Shown one piece after another: positions 30,414 to 37,533 of a DNA stretch of 64,000 nucleotides. The stretch comes from Fluctibacter corallii (GTDB lineage: Bacteria > Pseudomonadota > Gammaproteobacteria > Enterobacterales > Alteromonadaceae). Position 1 is the first letter of the stretch, and the number at the start of each line of letters is the position of its first letter. The translations under genes were made by a program, and so were the position numbers. The stretch spans positions 200,323 to 264,322 of the forward strand of contig NZ_JAOWKX010000003.1 in the NCBI RefSeq assembly GCF_025751585.1. The letters are read 5' to 3'. The notes under the pieces were generated by a model. The model had not been told where the DNA came from. It did not search any database and saw nothing but the letters and a program-made list of their open reading frames with translations.

Positions 30414-30499
30414 TGATAACGCGCAGGGCATAATAGCAAAGCGGCCCCGCGTGTATGCGTCCCAGTGCGCCTTGACGCATGCCATAATCTGTTTGTTAT
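30414..30499 (-). repeat. attC-like site 4
   Basis: Minus strand: ATAACAAACAGATTATGG at the 5' end and CCCTGCGCGTTATCA at the 3' end; an internal TGCGTC...GACGCA pair supports a folded bottom strand. About 86 bases. Confidence 0.75.
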
Positions 30500-30530
30500 G
30501 TACGTGCCCAAAATATCAGATGATATTAAC

Positions 30531-30824
30531 TTAATCACTTAGTACTGGGCCAAGTAATATGACCCAGATATCCTTACGCCAAAAGGACTGTGGAGAAATA
30601 ACTGAAAAAAGCACTTCTCTAATGAGGTAAAAAGTAGAACCAGCTACTACAACTAACCCCGCAACCAAGTAATACTCGGGAGCCGAATCTCTGCGCCCTA
30701 TTCCTTCGACACCAGTGTCAATTTGTAGCAATACCCAATACGTACCGAAAGTGCTTGATAACAAGAAAACTAAAGACGTGAATAAGGTTGTATTAAAAAT
30801 AGATTTTCTCTCAATTACTGACAA
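30531..30824 (-). CDS. Cassette 4: small membrane protein, 97 aa
   Basis: Unrecognised. Hydrophobic segments at residues about 12-32 (LFTSLVFLLSSTFGTYWVLL) and 49-70 (YYLVAGLVVVAGSTFYLIRE), separated by a short loop with GVEGIGRRDSAPE. ATG at 30824 is five bases from the end of attC site 3, so the leader is very short and expression probably depends on upstream transcription or coupling. Second of three consecutive membrane-protein cassettes. Confidence 0.65.
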   Translation of the reverse strand: MSVIERKSIFNTTLFTSLVFLLSSTFGTYWVLLQIDTGVEGIGRRDSAPEYYLVAGLVVVAGSTFYLIREVLFSVISPQSFWRKDIWVILLGPVLSD

Positions 30825-30828
30825 GTAC

Positions 30829-30926
30829 GTAACGCCCGCCTAACACGCAATGTGTTGGCATTGCTTTTTCCGTTGTTTGCCAAAACCATGACAATTTTAC
30901 ATTGTCAGAGTTGAGGCGCTTGTTAT
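30829..30926 (-). repeat. attC site 3 (best-formed)
   Basis: Minus strand: TAACAAGCGCCTCAACTCTG ... GTGTTAGGCGGGCGTTACG. GCGCCT opposite AGGCGG and TAAC opposite GTTA form the outer boxes; TGACAATG-taaaa-TTGTCA gives an inner stem. About 98 bases. Confidence 0.9.
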
Positions 30927-30932
30927 GTATCG

Positions 30933-31241
30933 TTACCACGAAAAATGATTCACTGCTTCTTTGTACGAGGCTAGGGCTTTGTATATAGCAAATTTGACTC
31001 TTAACTTTTTGTAAAACACTTGAAAGCAAAATACAGGTAAGAACCACACTACTAGAAGTAGTACTTGAATAAAAAGCAATACAAATACAAATTCGTTGTA
31101 AATGCCATCGAGCAAAAAGAAGATTAAAACGAGCAGATTTAGTCCAACAAAAAGCCAGATGCCCCAACGTGCATCTTTTAAGAGTTCTCTTAATTCCGTG
31201 GTTTTACTTTTACTTGGAGCTTTCATTATTTCTCGTTTCAT
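30933..31241 (-). CDS. Cassette 3: small membrane protein, 102 aa
   Basis: Unrecognised. Basic, polar N-terminus, two long hydrophobic helices at residues about 27-45 (IWLFVGLNLLVLIFFLLDGI) and 51-75 (FVFVLLFIQVLLLVVWFLPV), then a basic amphipathic tail. ATG at 31241 lies at the very edge of attC site 2; an internal ATG at residue 6 (31226) is an alternative start. The overlapping open frame at 30811-31167 is not favoured because it reads across attC site 3. Confidence 0.65.
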   Translation of the reverse strand: MKREIMKAPSKSKTTELRELLKDARWGIWLFVGLNLLVLIFFLLDGIYNEFVFVLLFIQVLLLVVWFLPVFCFQVFYKKLRVKFAIYKALASYKEAVNHFSW

Positions 31242-31244
31242 TAC

Positions 31245-31296
31245 GCCTAACTATGTGTCCCAGCGAACGCAGTGAGTGACAATAGTTGTTTGTTAA
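31245..31296 (-). repeat. attC site 2 (short)
   Basis: Minus strand: TTAACAAACAACTATTGTCA ... GGGACACATAGTTAGGCG, about 52 bases, near the minimal size for attC. The core GTTAGGC matches GTTRRRY. Its 5' half is nearly the same as that of site 1 (TTAACAAACAACTAT), suggesting related cassettes. Confidence 0.85.
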
Positions 31297-31300
31297 GTGT

Positions 31301-32095
31301 TTACTTCTTGGGGGTTTCTTTTGATAACCCTTTTTTAATTTTTGCGATCCCTTCCCCAAGTGGAGGTAGCTCGATTTTAAGTTTTGTTAAACCTAATTCA
31401 AACTTCCCTCCAGATATTATAAGAGCAACAACTAATGCTATAGAAACCCCAGAGAAGACGATATCCAATGGATTGCGCCTACGTATATTCGTAAAAGTAA
31501 GCTCTTGCTCATAGGGCAATTGAATAAGTGAATATGCGGCTAATTGATTTTCAGATGTTTTCGATAGAATCTTTCGCATTTTTTTTGCTAGTTCATTCGC
31601 TTGTTTAAGCTCTTGCTGATTTACAATTATAGAGGTTGTGGAACAGCCAAGCTCAGTGACCGCGAGTGTATATAAAGCGTTTAGTGTAGTTAAGAAGCGA
31701 TTTAGTTCTCTTAACGAGATTGGTCCCCTGTTAGTATCAATCAATACAGTATTAGAAAATTTTATTTCTGAGGGATAAGTTCCATACTTAATTAAAGAAG
31801 GTATGACCTCATGGTACAACCAACGTCTTAATTTTTTTGAATCAGAACTTTCGTCAAGAGAAAAGATCCTTAGCAGACCAGGCTGGTTAACGTAGACACT
31901 CTCCTCGAATTGGTAGTATTCATCCTTGTCTAAATTTTTCACAATACTTTTTACAAATGAAGAATCTATAGGAGACTTGTGATTTAAAATCGATAGGATA
32001 TCGATGAGTGAAAAAAAAGCATCACCACCAAAATAATGAATATCAATCTTGTTTTCACCTGCGTCATTTAAATAATGAATTGCGAATTCCGTCAC
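31301..32095 (-). CDS. Cassette 2: Bro-N domain protein with C-terminal membrane segment
   Basis: Residues about 15-115 match the Bro-N (prophage antirepressor N-terminal) pattern: AFFSLIDILSILN, then SVYVNQPGLLRIFSLDESSD, then LRRWLYHEVIPSLIKYGTYP. Bro-N domains bind DNA in phage antirepressors and defence-related proteins. Unusually, residues about 215-232 (DIVFSGVSIALVVALIISGG) form a membrane helix with a basic C-terminal tail. GTG start at 32095 with GGAGG five bases upstream. No known function for this architecture; membrane tethering of a DNA-binding or sensing domain is one reading. Confidence 0.75.
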   Translation of the reverse strand: MTEFAIHYLNDAGENKIDIHYFGGDAFFSLIDILSILNHKSPIDSSFVKSIVKNLDKDEYYQFEESVYVNQPGLLRIFSLDESSDSKKLRRWLYHEVIPSLIKYGTYPSEIKFSNTVLIDTNRGPISLRELNRFLTTLNALYTLAVTELGCSTTSIIVNQQELKQANELAKKMRKILSKTSENQLAAYSLIQLPYEQELTFTNIRRRNPLDIVFSGVSIALVVALIISGGKFELGLTKLKIELPPLGEGIAKIKKGLSKETPKK

Positions 32096-32111
32096 TAAAA
32101 CCTCCTAGAAT

Positions 32112-32224
32112 CTGAATGCCCACCTTAGGGGCAATAATACGTAGGCTAAAAAAGGAAGCAACGCGACTGAGCCTACGTGTTATTGTCCCAGCGAGCGCCA
32201 GCGAACAACTATAGTTGTTTGTTA
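32112..32224 (-). repeat. attC-like site 1
   Basis: Minus strand: TTAACAAACAACTATAGTTG ... GCCCCTAAGGTGGGCATTC. The long arm GGGGCAATAATACGTAGGCT pairs imperfectly with AGCCTACGTGTTATTGTCCC (plus-strand order). The 3' core has ATT for GTT. The stop codon of the DUF3800 gene lies inside. Confidence 0.75.
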
Positions 32225-33009
32225 AGTGTCATATACCGGTCAAAATCTTCGCGACTTACATTAGCTACCGACAAATTAGGCACAACTTGTTTTGTAGCAG
32301 GAATGGCTCGTGTCTCAAAAGGAAAGTGCCAAATATTAAAATCCTTGTTTGGCATTGTATCGTACGCTAATGAGTCCCAGCCTAAAAGCCTTGCCATTTT
32401 TTTGATAGCAATTTTCTTCGCGGGCTGCATTTGAGCTGAAGGTTGAAAGTACAATTGGTAACTGCTGTTAACGGCACCAGTTAAAATATCTACTGCTTGT
32501 AAGCCCCAATGATACCTGGAATCTTCCATCGCAACATGGTGTACTTTTGAAGATGTTGGAAGTTTCGCTAACATATGGTTTGTTATGATTTGCATAACTT
32601 CATGTTACTTCGCATAGGAGTTAGATTTCTGATCTGCAAATACAGTAATTTTTGCGTTTTTAGAACGGCTGCTTTCGCGGATAAGATAGTCATAAGTTGT
32701 GTAAAAAGCCGCTTCTTCATTGCTATGCCACTTTCGGTAAGGTTGTTTGGATACCGCAATGGCATGAAATGACACGGGGCTTGTTAAGACAAATCTCAAT
32801 GTATCGATACATAGATTAATTTGGCCTGCACTTTTTCTAACTTTTTCCCATTTTATCTCCCCTTGCAGACCACTTCTGTCATATATATCAGAAATTTTCT
32901 GATTAAATTCTACGAAGTAGCTTTTGGGAATTGCAATTATGCCTATTGTGTAGCAAGGGCATCCTTTGGATGTGCCGCTCTCATCAGCAAATGCAAATAC
33001 TTCTTCCAT
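32209..33009 (-). pseudogene. Cassette 1: DUF3800 protein interrupted by an in-frame TAA
   Basis: One continuous reading frame of 266 codons apart from a TAA at 32605-32607. The N-terminal part (134 residues) starts MEEVFAFADESGTSKG, with the F-x-DESG motif of DUF3800, a family of RNase H-like fold often seen near mobile elements and defence genes. After the stop the same frame resumes HEVMQIITNHML and continues with DSRYHWGLQAVDILTGAV, the typical C-terminal D-x3-x-GLQAVD motif. Either a recent nonsense mutation, a read error, or two short products using the internal ATG at 32595. RBS GGAG eight bases before ATG 33009. Confidence 0.75.
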
Positions 33010-33026
33010 GACTCAAACTCCTTTTT

Positions 33027-33036
33027 GGCATCTAAC
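33027..33036 (-). other. Cassette boundary core site at the head of the array
   Basis: Minus strand GTTAGATGCC, a perfect GTTRRRY core as at attI or at an attC 3' end. Upstream of it is not a recognisable attI but the IS110 fragment, whose reading frame is cut exactly here. Confidence 0.65.
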
Positions 33037-33100
33037 AAACCTGAAACACGTTTTTAGCGATATCAATACCCAGAGTTTCTACTAGCTTTGTTATTCTATT
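33032..33100 (-). pseudogene. N-terminal fragment of an IS110/IS1111-type transposase
   Basis: The minus strand reads ITKLVETLGIDIAKNVFQVC then stop. GIDIAKNVFQV is the diagnostic opening of IS110-family DEDD transposases, containing the first catalytic Asp. A GGGAG box sits six bases before an ATA codon where the ATG should be, so the start is also damaged. The frame ends where the cassette core site begins; the remaining roughly 300 residues are absent from the window. Confidence 0.7.
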
Positions 33101-33506
33101 CTCCCAAACATAATCCCATTACTAAGGTTAGTTTGGAGGCGGTCATACCGTTAATTTAATATGGAGAAACTTTTCCTATTTCTTGACTCTGTGCGAATAA
33201 CCAGATGCTGTCTATTCGCACAGAGTCTTTCAGAGTCAAAAAGTGAAGGGACGCTCGCATTTCCTAAACCGTGTCTCAGACTATATATTGGCACGACACT
33301 ATTTTTTGTGAACTATTTCCACATACTTAAAATAGATTAGCTCATACTGGACTTCCCTGCTTTCGCAGTTGTATTTACCAGTTGAACTCAAGGTAAATGA
33401 GAGTCTATCAGGCGTGATCTCGCTCTGTTATTAACAGTGCCAGATCATATGCTGACCAATCCATCTAACGGGGCGCAATGTGTATAATGACCTACGCTCC
33501 TAGTTA
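33101..33506. other. Gene-free stretch between cassette array and FGE-domain gene
   Basis: About 400 bases. It holds the leader of the IS110 fragment, a perfect 15-bp inverted repeat (33185-33227) and otherwise only short frames. A 59-codon plus-strand frame from ATG 33161 shows no family resemblance I can defend. A further GTTAGATGG core-like motif appears on the minus strand near 33472, without a clear partner. Confidence 0.5.
33185..33227. repeat. 15-bp perfect inverted repeat
   Basis: GACTCTGTGCGAATA and TATTCGCACAGAGTC separated by 13 bases. No T tract follows on either strand, so it is not an ordinary terminator. It may be an insertion-sequence end or a protein-binding site. Confidence 0.75.
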
Positions 33507-35246
33507 CTACTTCACAGCCAATTCGCTATCCACTTTTTCAAATGCAAACCAATCTAGCTTCCACTGATTGTCGATAGCGAGTATTCGAATGGTGTGTTCG
33601 CCTTGGTGTAACTGAATGGCGTCAGATACGACTGTTTTCCACTTGCGCCACCCTCCAGTGTTGGGGATGGAGAACGTACCTTTTTCAAGGCTATTCATGA
33701 TCAGATTAAACCCTTTACTTCCGCTGGCACTCGCGATGTTATAATGGAGCTGAAAGCGACCACCCTTTGGCACTTGAATTTTATATTCAGTCCAACTGTA
33801 CTTCATGATTCCGTTTGAACCCGTTAAGGTGAGGCTCGGTTGGTTCGTTTCTTTATGGGTAACTTCGCCAATGCTTGCATTGTGCATATTGTTGAAATCT
33901 TCTGCCTGTATTGTTGCAGGGATTGTTTTTATCACATCACTAGAATAAACGGATTGGCTTAGTAAACTTTCTTGTTGGTTAACCACTGCCGCGATTTGAT
34001 ATTTATGCCTTCTATTCTTGGGAGAATGATCGGTGTATGTATGCTTTATGATATTCGATGCGATTTTTTCCATTTCACCGCCGATCGTGTGGCTTCGGTA
34101 AATATTGAAAGTCGTGCCAATTTGGCTTTCGTTAGTCTGCCATCGGAGTTGAATGGCATCCGTTTCTTTATCTTCGATTAAAAAAGCGTTCGTTGGCGGA
34201 CTTGGAAACTTGGGTAAACGCTGCCGAGCTGTCAATGCGGCGGCTTGTGCGGCTTTTAAGTCTTTTTCGAATTCTGTATCTATTGTATGTAAAGCTGTCG
34301 CGTGATCGAAATCAAGTGCAAGACGGAAGCCATTCCCTAAGCTCGTGCGCAAATCAGTGCCTACGTGATGGCGTGAAGCTGATGTTATCCGAGAGGGAGG
34401 AGACCACAGTCCATATGAACCGCCGCGATGAATCTGCATGATATTTTGTTCGCGGAAAAGGTCGCAATCTGTAATCCACGCAGTACCATTTTGTGGTGCA
34501 CCATCATAGGTGTGGTGCTCACAATCGGCGGTGAGCTCGCTCACGTTTCCTATGGTGTCATACAGTCCAAATGCATTGGCTTTATAAGTTCCCACTACGG
34601 CTGTGAATTCGGAGCCATCATCACACGGAGCATAGGTACCAGCTTGGTTGAAGTGGCGTTCAATGTAAGCTTTTCCGCGCTGATCGTAGACGTTTCCATA
34701 TTCGCAAAGTTGCGTTTTACTATCGCCGTAAAAGTAGGTGGTTGTGGAGTTTGCTCGGGCTGCGTATTCCCATTCAGCCTCAGTGGGAAGACGGTAACGT
34801 TTACCTGTTTGTGCCGAAAGCCACACAGCGTAAGCTTTGGCGTCGTCAGTGCTTACACATAATACTGGGTGAAATGCACTTGGGGCATATTCAGGTGTAT
34901 CCCAATTCCCTTCTTCTAATGTTATTGGGGGGCCGATACCTTCACTGTTCTTTTTATTAAAACGCATACATTTATTTGCGCTTTCATTCTTCGGCGTATG
35001 TTTTGTTGCTTTTACAAATTTCCCATATTCTTTCAGTGTGACTTCGTACTTGCCCATCATAAAAGGAGCGATGTCAACTTGATGGACTGGGCGTTCATTT
35101 GCTCTACCATGCTCACTTCCCATCAGAAATGTTCCTTTAGGAATAAGTACCATTGGAGGCTCAATGTAATTAGGGTTTGCATAGGCAGTGGAGATTACAC
35201 TGCATAAAAATATTGCAGCAACATGGGTTTGGGTTTTAATTTTCAC
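33507..35246 (-). CDS. Secreted FGE-sulfatase-domain protein with FnIII and CBM-like modules
   Basis: Signal peptide (residues 1-23, ending TAYA). Residues about 30-320 are a formylglycine-generating-enzyme/SUMF1-type domain: PPMVLIPKGTFLMGSEHGRA, PFMMGKYEVTLKEY, RLPTEAEWEYAAR, GNVSELTADCEH, IHRGGSYGLWSP and GNGFRLALD. Then a fibronectin III-like module (about 355-430, DAIQLRWQTNESQIGTTFNI), then a C-terminal CBM6/35-like module (about 430-575) starting ATIQAEDFNNM and ending WKLDWFAFEKVD. FGE-domain proteins have many roles; the carbohydrate-binding module suggests action on or near polysaccharides. No sulfatase gene is adjacent. Confidence 0.85.
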   Translation of the reverse strand: MKIKTQTHVAAIFLCSVISTAYANPNYIEPPMVLIPKGTFLMGSEHGRANERPVHQVDIAPFMMGKYEVTLKEYGKFVKATKHTPKNESANKCMRFNKKNSEGIGPPITLEEGNWDTPEYAPSAFHPVLCVSTDDAKAYAVWLSAQTGKRYRLPTEAEWEYAARANSTTTYFYGDSKTQLCEYGNVYDQRGKAYIERHFNQAGTYAPCDDGSEFTAVVGTYKANAFGLYDTIGNVSELTADCEHHTYDGAPQNGTAWITDCDLFREQNIMQIHRGGSYGLWSPPSRITSASRHHVGTDLRTSLGNGFRLALDFDHATALHTIDTEFEKDLKAAQAAALTARQRLPKFPSPPTNAFLIEDKETDAIQLRWQTNESQIGTTFNIYRSHTIGGEMEKIASNIIKHTYTDHSPKNRRHKYQIAAVVNQQESLLSQSVYSSDVIKTIPATIQAEDFNNMHNASIGEVTHKETNQPSLTLTGSNGIMKYSWTEYKIQVPKGGRFQLHYNIASASGSKGFNLIMNSLEKGTFSIPNTGGWRKWKTVVSDAIQLHQGEHTIRILAIDNQWKLDWFAFEKVDSELAVK

Positions 35247-35436
35247 TCGATTGATATCCTAATGTTTCACGCGGCGACAAGGCGCGAGCGTAATAAGCTT
35301 GAATTATTTCAGCGTCATTCAAGGTAAAAAATCGAGCAGCGATACGTCCTATGAAAAATCTAATTTCATGTAAAATTAGATAAATTTTAGACGTTTTAAC
35401 AAGCCAACATATTGTTATTTATAGGGTTTATAGGTT

Positions 35437-36381
35437 TTACGCCTGTTTGAACTGTTCTCGGTATTCTATTGGTGAAATCGTGAGGCGCTGCTTAAAATTG
35501 TGTCGCAGTGTGATCGCACTTTTGTATCCCGATAACTCGGCTATGCGATCTAAATTAAAGTCGGAGGTTTCAAGTAAGCGTTGTGCCGTTTCTATTTTTC
35601 TGTCTTGAAGCCAGTTCAATGGGGTCATATTAAACTGCTTGATGAAGTGTCTGTCGAAAGTACGTCGGGTCATGTGCGCCTTTTGTGCCATGTCTTCAAC
35701 CGTGGGATGGTCGGCTAAATGGGTCACTGCCCATTCTAGTGCAGAAGATAAGGATGAGAGCGTATTGGGAGTAGCAGGCGACACAAATTGTGATTGGCCT
35801 CCATTACGGTGTGCAGGAAGCACTAAACGTCGGGCTACTGAATTCGCCACGGCGTAACCAAAGTCTTGGCGAATGACCTCTATGCCTAAATCAATTCCGG
35901 CGGCACTGCCAGCAGAGCAGCCTAGGGTTCCATCGTACACATAAAGAATATCATCTTTGAATGGTATATGTGGATAGCGAGATTGAAAGGTCGCTGCGTA
36001 CTGCCAATGGGTTGTCGCGATTCTGCCTTCAAGTAAGCCTAATTCCGCCAGTAAAAACGTGCCCGAACAGAAGCTAATGACGCGCCCTCCTTTTTGTACA
36101 TGTTGCAAAATATCTTCTGCCATCACCTCGTTTACAGCGGTATTTTCCACTGGGTAACAGGGAATCACTAATAGTTCACATTCAGGTAAGCGGTTAATGT
36201 GCTCACAGACAAACTGAGTGTTGCAGAGTCCGTTGATTGGCGCGTTTTCATAAGACACGACACGTGTAGTGTACCAACTCGAAAACTCAGGACGGGGTAG
36301 GGCAAACAACTCAATCGCACAGGCGATTTCAAAAAGAGACAGCTGTTCAGGCAGTAATATCGTGGCGCGCATCGTCAACAT
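35437..36381 (-). CDS. FtrA/GlxA-type transcriptional regulator
   Basis: N-terminal DJ-1/PfpI-like domain (residues about 5-170) with the elbow FCSGTFLLAELGLLEG and the following TTHWQYA, then an AraC-type DNA-binding domain (about 215-310: HMTRRTFDRHFIKQFNMTPL, ELSGYKSAITLRHNFKQRL). Resembles FtrA (YafY/AraC group), whose gene is often next to rhodanese genes; here the divergent neighbour is indeed a rhodanese. Two close starts, ATG at 36381 and at 36372. Probably controls the divergent rhodanese-GNAT pair. Confidence 0.85.
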   Translation of the reverse strand: MLTMRATILLPEQLSLFEIACAIELFALPRPEFSSWYTTRVVSYENAPINGLCNTQFVCEHINRLPECELLVIPCYPVENTAVNEVMAEDILQHVQKGGRVISFCSGTFLLAELGLLEGRIATTHWQYAATFQSRYPHIPFKDDILYVYDGTLGCSAGSAAGIDLGIEVIRQDFGYAVANSVARRLVLPAHRNGGQSQFVSPATPNTLSSLSSALEWAVTHLADHPTVEDMAQKAHMTRRTFDRHFIKQFNMTPLNWLQDRKIETAQRLLETSDFNLDRIAELSGYKSAITLRHNFKQRLTISPIEYREQFKQA

Positions 36382-36481
36382 TATAATGTCTAAAAGTAAT
36401 CTAATATTGTCTTTTTAGACAGTCACTGTCTAGTGGGTAAGCACGACATAATCACAATGCTGACAAAAAGGAGGAGCAAAC

Positions 36482-36880
36482 ATGTATTCAATGGTAGCAA
36501 GACCCAAAGCTGCAAAGTCAGAAGATGCGCTTTTGCATTTTCAGCGTCAGCTGTCTTTCGAGACAGATTGTTGGGATGTGCATTATGCGATGAATAACGG
36601 ACTATTTGATTTCGTATTGCTAGACGTACGCAGTCTCGATATCGCAAAAGAAGGTTACATCAAAGATGCGACTATGTTGCCACACTCACAGATATCGGAA
36701 GCCAGTCTTGCGGGCTATTCCGCTGATACATTGTTCGTGGTGTATTGTGCTGGTCCACACTGCAATGCAACGGAAAAAGCCGCGATAAAACTTGCACGGT
36801 TAGGTCGACCAGTCAAAAAAATGATTGGCGGCGTAACGGGTTGGTTAGACGAAGGGTTCGAGTTGGTGAAAGATGAATAA
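36482..36880 (+). CDS. Rhodanese-like domain protein
   Basis: Single rhodanese domain (residues about 25-130): FDFVLLDVRSLDIAKEGYIK, and the active-site loop YCAGPHCNATEKAA with Cys at the nucleophile position, then GGVTGWLDEGF. Likely a thiosulfate or persulfide sulfurtransferase. Strong AAGGAGGAG eight bases before ATG 36482. Divergent from the FtrA-like regulator, which fits the known ftrA-rhodanese pairing. Overlaps the GNAT gene by 8 bases, so the two are coupled. Confidence 0.88.
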   Translation: MYSMVARPKAAKSEDALLHFQRQLSFETDCWDVHYAMNNGLFDFVLLDVRSLDIAKEGYIKDATMLPHSQISEASLAGYSADTLFVVYCAGPHCNATEKAAIKLARLGRPVKKMIGGVTGWLDEGFELVKDE

Positions 36881-37328
36881 CGTTAGGATAAGAGCGGCAG
36901 ACAGACAAGATTGTGAGCGCGTGCTGGAATTGATGAAGCAACTTGCAGAATTTGAAGGCTACGCTGATAACTTCGCGGTCACACTGGAGGATTTACATCA
37001 CAGATATATTGAACAGAGACAATTTGGCATCTTAGTGGGCGATGTAAATGGGACGATAGAGGGGATATTAGTCTATTTTTACCAACCGTTTACTTATGAT
37101 CTGTCACCTTGGATGGTGATAAAAGAATTGTTTATTAGCAAAGCAAGTCGAGGTTCTGGTCTTGGTCAAGCGTTGATGACCCATGCACGTAAGCTTTGTA
37201 AAGACAACGGAGGCAAAAAAATGAAATGGGAAGTGCTAAAAAGCAATCATATGGCGAAAGCATTTTATCAAAAGCAAGGGGCTGAACTTCATGATGATTG
37301 GCAGACCATGAGCATAAGCAATGTATGA
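36873..37328 (+). CDS. GNAT family N-acetyltransferase
   Basis: A 151-residue GNAT with the acetyl-CoA-binding motif SRGSGLGQALMTHARKLCKD (R/Q-x2-G-x-G/A type) and a C-terminal NHMAKAFYQKQGAELHDDW, closest in style to diamine (spermidine/spermine) acetyltransferases. Substrate cannot be fixed from sequence. The start overlaps the end of the rhodanese gene (ATGAATAA). The stop codon lies in a small tandem repeat (ATGTATG three times, 37321-37341). Confidence 0.85.
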   Translation: MNNVRIRAADRQDCERVLELMKQLAEFEGYADNFAVTLEDLHHRYIEQRQFGILVGDVNGTIEGILVYFYQPFTYDLSPWMVIKELFISKASRGSGLGQALMTHARKLCKDNGGKKMKWEVLKSNHMAKAFYQKQGAELHDDWQTMSISNV

Positions 37329-37470
37329 TGTATGATGTATGTTCGTTTGTGGCAGTGGGTTAAACCTATTACGCGCTCTAAATTTGGCCGCGATTAGTGG
37401 CTAAAAGTTGCGAAAACCACAAATATATCCTGTTTAGACCACTAAGTTCATCTTTTCGCGTATACTCGTT

Positions 37471-37506
37471 CGTTCAATAACCCGTTTTGCAACAGGTTAT
37501 TGAACG
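37471..37506. promoter_or_regulatory. 12-bp perfect inverted repeat upstream of a secreted-protein gene
   Basis: CGTTCAATAACC and GGTTATTGAACG with a 12-base spacer, ending 27 bases before the next start codon. No T tract follows, so an operator or an mRNA leader hairpin is more likely than a terminator. Confidence 0.5.
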
Positions 37507-37533
37507 CACATATTAACTTATGGACATAGAGTA

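Larger units (their letters stand above)
30036..33036 (-). mobile_element. Integron-type gene cassette array without integrase (CALIN-like)
   Basis: Five consecutive gene cassettes, all in the same direction, each followed by an attC-like site that opens with (T)TAACAA and closes with a core-site GTTRRRY variant. Boundaries from promoter-proximal to distal: 33036, about 32112, 31245, 30829, 30414, 30036, giving cassette lengths near 920, 870, 415, 415 and 380 bp, typical values. The best-formed site (30829-30926) reads TAACAAGCGCCTCAAC at one end and GTGTTAGGCGGGCGTTACG at the other, the classic chromosomal-integron form. No tyrosine recombinase gene is visible on either side, so this is a cluster of attC sites lacking the integrase. 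Confidence 0.85.

Noticed and set aside
30811..31167. 118-codon minus-strand frame overlapping cassettes 3 and 4
   Set aside because: It reads across the whole attC site 3 and overlaps a better frame with clear membrane helices.
30036..33036. CRISPR array as explanation for the repeated motifs between small genes
   Set aside because: Repeats are 50-110 bases, palindromic, spaced by whole genes and variable in the middle, which fits attC and not CRISPR. No CRISPR array was seen elsewhere in the window.
33161..33340. A 59-codon plus-strand frame opposite the array, considered as a truncated integron integrase
   Set aside because: Position and direction fit intI, and FLDSVR faintly resembles some integrase N-termini, but the similarity ends after a few residues and the frame runs through a perfect inverted repeat.
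33440..33520. A sixth attC-like site near the end of the FGE-domain gene (core GTTAGATGG on the minus strand)
   Set aside because: Only one core-like box is convincing; the opposite arm and spacing are poor, and no cassette-sized gene lies beyond it.
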